From Bacteriovoracaceae bacterium UBA2428 (GTDB lineage: Bacteria > Bdellovibrionota > UBA2428), in assembly GCA_002343545.1 (NCBI GenBank), contig DDRA01000166.1:13245-27434 (forward strand): 14,190 nt of DNA. Direction: 5' to 3'. Below, piece by piece: positions 12,793 through 14,190 of this stretch. Positions within the stretch are counted from its first letter, which is position 1. Every line of letters begins with the position of its first letter. The translations under genes and the position numbers were made by a program. The notes beneath the pieces were generated by a model. It was not told the DNA's origin. It searched no databases and saw only the letters and a list, made by a program, of their open reading frames with translations.

Positions 12793-13620
12793 ATGACGCT
12801 ATTAGGTTTTGAATTGGTCTTCCGTCTCCTGTGGGGATGGCTTTTCTTTCTGATGTTCATCTCGCGAAGCGAAACGTCGGAGAGATTTCCGCGTGTCGCG
12901 ATCTACATCGCGACGGGTTTCGCGCTTTTCGCCGGGTGGCTCGCCCATGGCGGCGGGGCGTTGGGACCGCGCGTTCCCGCGACGCTCGCTCTTCTCGTCC
13001 TTGGCTCCGTGCTCTACGCGTTCCTGACTCCGCGCTACGCCCGCACGGTAGGTTTCTTGACGGTGATCGGGGCGCCCTGGCTCATCATCGCCTCGCGACC
13101 CCTGCCCGACATCCTGAACTTCTTTCTCTCTTCCTTCCTGCTCGGATCGGTTTTCATGGGGCAATACTTGGGTCACTGGTACCTGAACGCGCCCGGCATG
13201 CATATCCGCGAGCTCCGCCGAATCGTACTGGCCGCCGTTTTCTCGGTCGGCTTCAAGGTCGCCGAAGCCGCCTGGACCCTCTTCGTTCGGATCGGGCTCG
13301 AGCCTCCCCTTCACGTAGACGTCATGGGGCGACCCGCGCCCCCCTCGCTCGGATTCCAGGAACTATCGATTCCCGATGCCGTGCTCGGCCTTAGCGGAGA
13401 CGGAGCCTTCGGCCTCGGCTTCTACGGCTTGATGATGCTCGCCATGCGCGCCCTTTGGGGACTGCTCGCCCCCATGCTTCTCGTCTGGATGGTCAAGAAA
13501 ACGGTCGACGTCCGATCGACCCAGTCCGCGACGGGAATACTCTACGCCCTTTGCGTCATGATCTTGATCGGCGAAGGTACGGCGATCTTCTTCTGGAGGA
13601 ACTTGGGATGGAATCTGTAG
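12793..13620 (+). CDS. Polytopic integral membrane protein of unknown function
   Basis: This 275-residue protein is almost entirely hydrophobic, with about eight likely membrane helices spread from residue 5 to 270. The most distinctive segment is GQYLGHWYLNAPGMHIRELRRI (about 122-143), a charged/aromatic loop with two histidines between helices; I recall similar GHWYL..PG segments in uncharacterised membrane proteins but cannot name a family. The loop after about residue 175 (PPLHVDVMGRPAPPSLGFQ) is the only long polar stretch. It diverges from the Fe-S oxidoreductase with 55 bp between, and its stop overlaps the next gene by 13 bases. Possible links to respiration (His-bearing membrane helices beside a quinone-linked enzyme) or to sugar/envelope metabolism (coupling to the kinase) are only contextual. 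The start ATG has AAGGG nearby. Confidence 0.8.
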   Translation: MTLLGFELVFRLLWGWLFFLMFISRSETSERFPRVAIYIATGFALFAGWLAHGGGALGPRVPATLALLVLGSVLYAFLTPRYARTVGFLTVIGAPWLIIASRPLPDILNFFLSSFLLGSVFMGQYLGHWYLNAPGMHIRELRRIVLAAVFSVGFKVAEAAWTLFVRIGLEPPLHVDVMGRPAPPSLGFQELSIPDAVLGLSGDGAFGLGFYGLMMLAMRALWGLLAPMLLVWMVKKTVDVRSTQSATGILYALCVMILIGEGTAIFFWRNLGWNL

Positions 13621-14190
13621 TCCGCGCACCGTGCCGCATCGACCTGGCCGGCGGCACCCTGGACCTTTGGCCGCTTTACCTCTACCACGGCGGACTCGAG
13701 CTCGTTCATATGGCGATCGACATCCGGGCCTCGGCGCAACTCAAGGGCAAGAAGGCTCCGCTCAAAAAAGGCTTCTCGCTGGTCGTGCGTAGCGACGACC
13801 TCGGTACGCAAACCCGCTACCGCAGCCTCGAGGAACTCGAAGCCTCCCTCGAAAAATCGACGAGCGAAAACCCGCTGCGGTGGGTGAACCGCGTCGCACA
13901 CGCAAAGTTCCGCGAAGCGGGTATCGGCGGCGACTGGACTTTGCGCACCTGGAGCGAAACCCCGCCGGGTTCCGGGCTCGGCGGATCGTCCGTGCTCGGC
14001 GTCGCGCTCGCGAAAGCCCTCGACCGAGGCCTCCTCGGCAAAAAGTCCTGGACGAGCAGCGAACTTTGGAAAATGCAAACCTTCGTGCGCGACCTCGGCG
14101 GCGGCTTAGTCACTATCGGCGGGGAAGATGCGTACGCGCCCGGCGGCTACTTCGAGACGCCGCTGGAAGAGATGCTGCCCGTCGAAATGC
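13608..14190 (+). CDS. GHMP-family sugar kinase (N-terminal part, runs off right edge)
   Basis: The first 194 residues of a GHMP-superfamily kinase are present. It starts MESVVRAPCRIDLAGGTLDL, the motif-1 substrate-binding segment typical of sugar kinases such as HddA-type heptose-7-phosphate kinases and galactokinases. Motif 2, the ATP phosphate-binding loop, is PPGSGLGGSSVLGVAL (119-134). A GGEDAYAPGG segment (171-180) sits where the catalytic Asp loop is expected, with a gly-rich lead-in GGGLVTI that looks somewhat shorter than usual. The ATG at 13608 has GGAGG eight bases upstream inside the preceding gene and overlaps that gene's end by 13 bases, so the two are translationally coupled. 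The substrate cannot be fixed; RAPCRIDLAGGTLD favours a heptose or related sugar, for LPS or exopolysaccharide supply, as an inference. Confidence 0.88.
   Translation, partial: MESVVRAPCRIDLAGGTLDLWPLYLYHGGLELVHMAIDIRASAQLKGKKAPLKKGFSLVVRSDDLGTQTRYRSLEELEASLEKSTSENPLRWVNRVAHAKFREAGIGGDWTLRTWSETPPGSGLGGSSVLGVALAKALDRGLLGKKSWTSSELWKMQTFVRDLGGGLVTIGGEDAYAPGGYFETPLEEMLPVEM

Noticed and set aside
1..14190. Mobile element, prophage or CRISPR
   Set aside because: No transposase, integrase, terminal inverted repeats with target duplications, or regularly spaced repeats were seen on either strand.

Overview
The window is about 14.2 kb of GC-rich, densely packed Gram-negative chromosome. Evidence for a Gram-negative cell includes lipoprotein signals, a periplasmic thiamine-binding protein, an outer-membrane-style lipoprotein and cytoplasmic steps of wall turnover. 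Codon bias is strong enough that long shadow frames appear opposite almost every gene. The gene mix (NamZ-type muramidase, LysM lipoprotein, FadF/EMO-like membrane Fe-S oxidoreductase, GHMP sugar kinase, a subtilisin with a Cys/hydrophobic/Arg C-terminal tail) fits Bdellovibrionota or another former deltaproteobacterial lineage. That placement is inference, not shown by a marker gene. I see no tRNA, rRNA, CRISPR array, transposase or phage gene.

Left part (1-1741): a divergent pair reads out of a 57-bp gap. On the minus strand is the first 173 codons of an exo-N-acetylmuramidase of the DUF1343/NamZ family. On the plus strand is a lipoprotein with one clear and one degenerate LysM and a C-terminal membrane helix. 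Both relate to peptidoglycan.

Middle-left (1768-8643, all minus strand): seven tightly packed genes that look like one transcription unit: a secreted S8 subtilase, a DedA-family membrane protein, a complete thiamine ABC transporter (thiB, thiP, thiQ), an unrecognised lipoprotein and an alpha/beta hydrolase. From dedA onward every junction overlaps (61, 13, 4, 28 and 4 nt with the starts chosen here). The thi genes have no room for a TPP riboswitch of their own.

Centre (8644-8911): an AT-rich divergent control region. It holds a plausible sigma70 promoter facing right, two perfect DnaA boxes and one near-perfect inverted box just downstream of it, and a leader that can form four consecutive 16-nt hairpins. 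It feeds a membrane-anchored HEAT-repeat protein and a small lipoprotein (8912-10364).

Gap 10365-10730: no conventional gene, but the best candidate here for something undescribed. It has a stable hairpin whose 5' arm can instead pair with a segment just before a strong ribosome binding site, then a 37-codon ORF whose last codons form one arm of a 15-bp stem, with its stop codon in the loop.

Right part (10731-14190): a large membrane-bound Fe-S oxidoreductase resembling FadF/EMO, which passes electrons from electron-transferring flavoprotein to quinone, lies on the minus strand. Divergent from it are a polytopic membrane protein of unknown function and, overlapping by 13 nt, a GHMP-family sugar kinase cut by the right edge.
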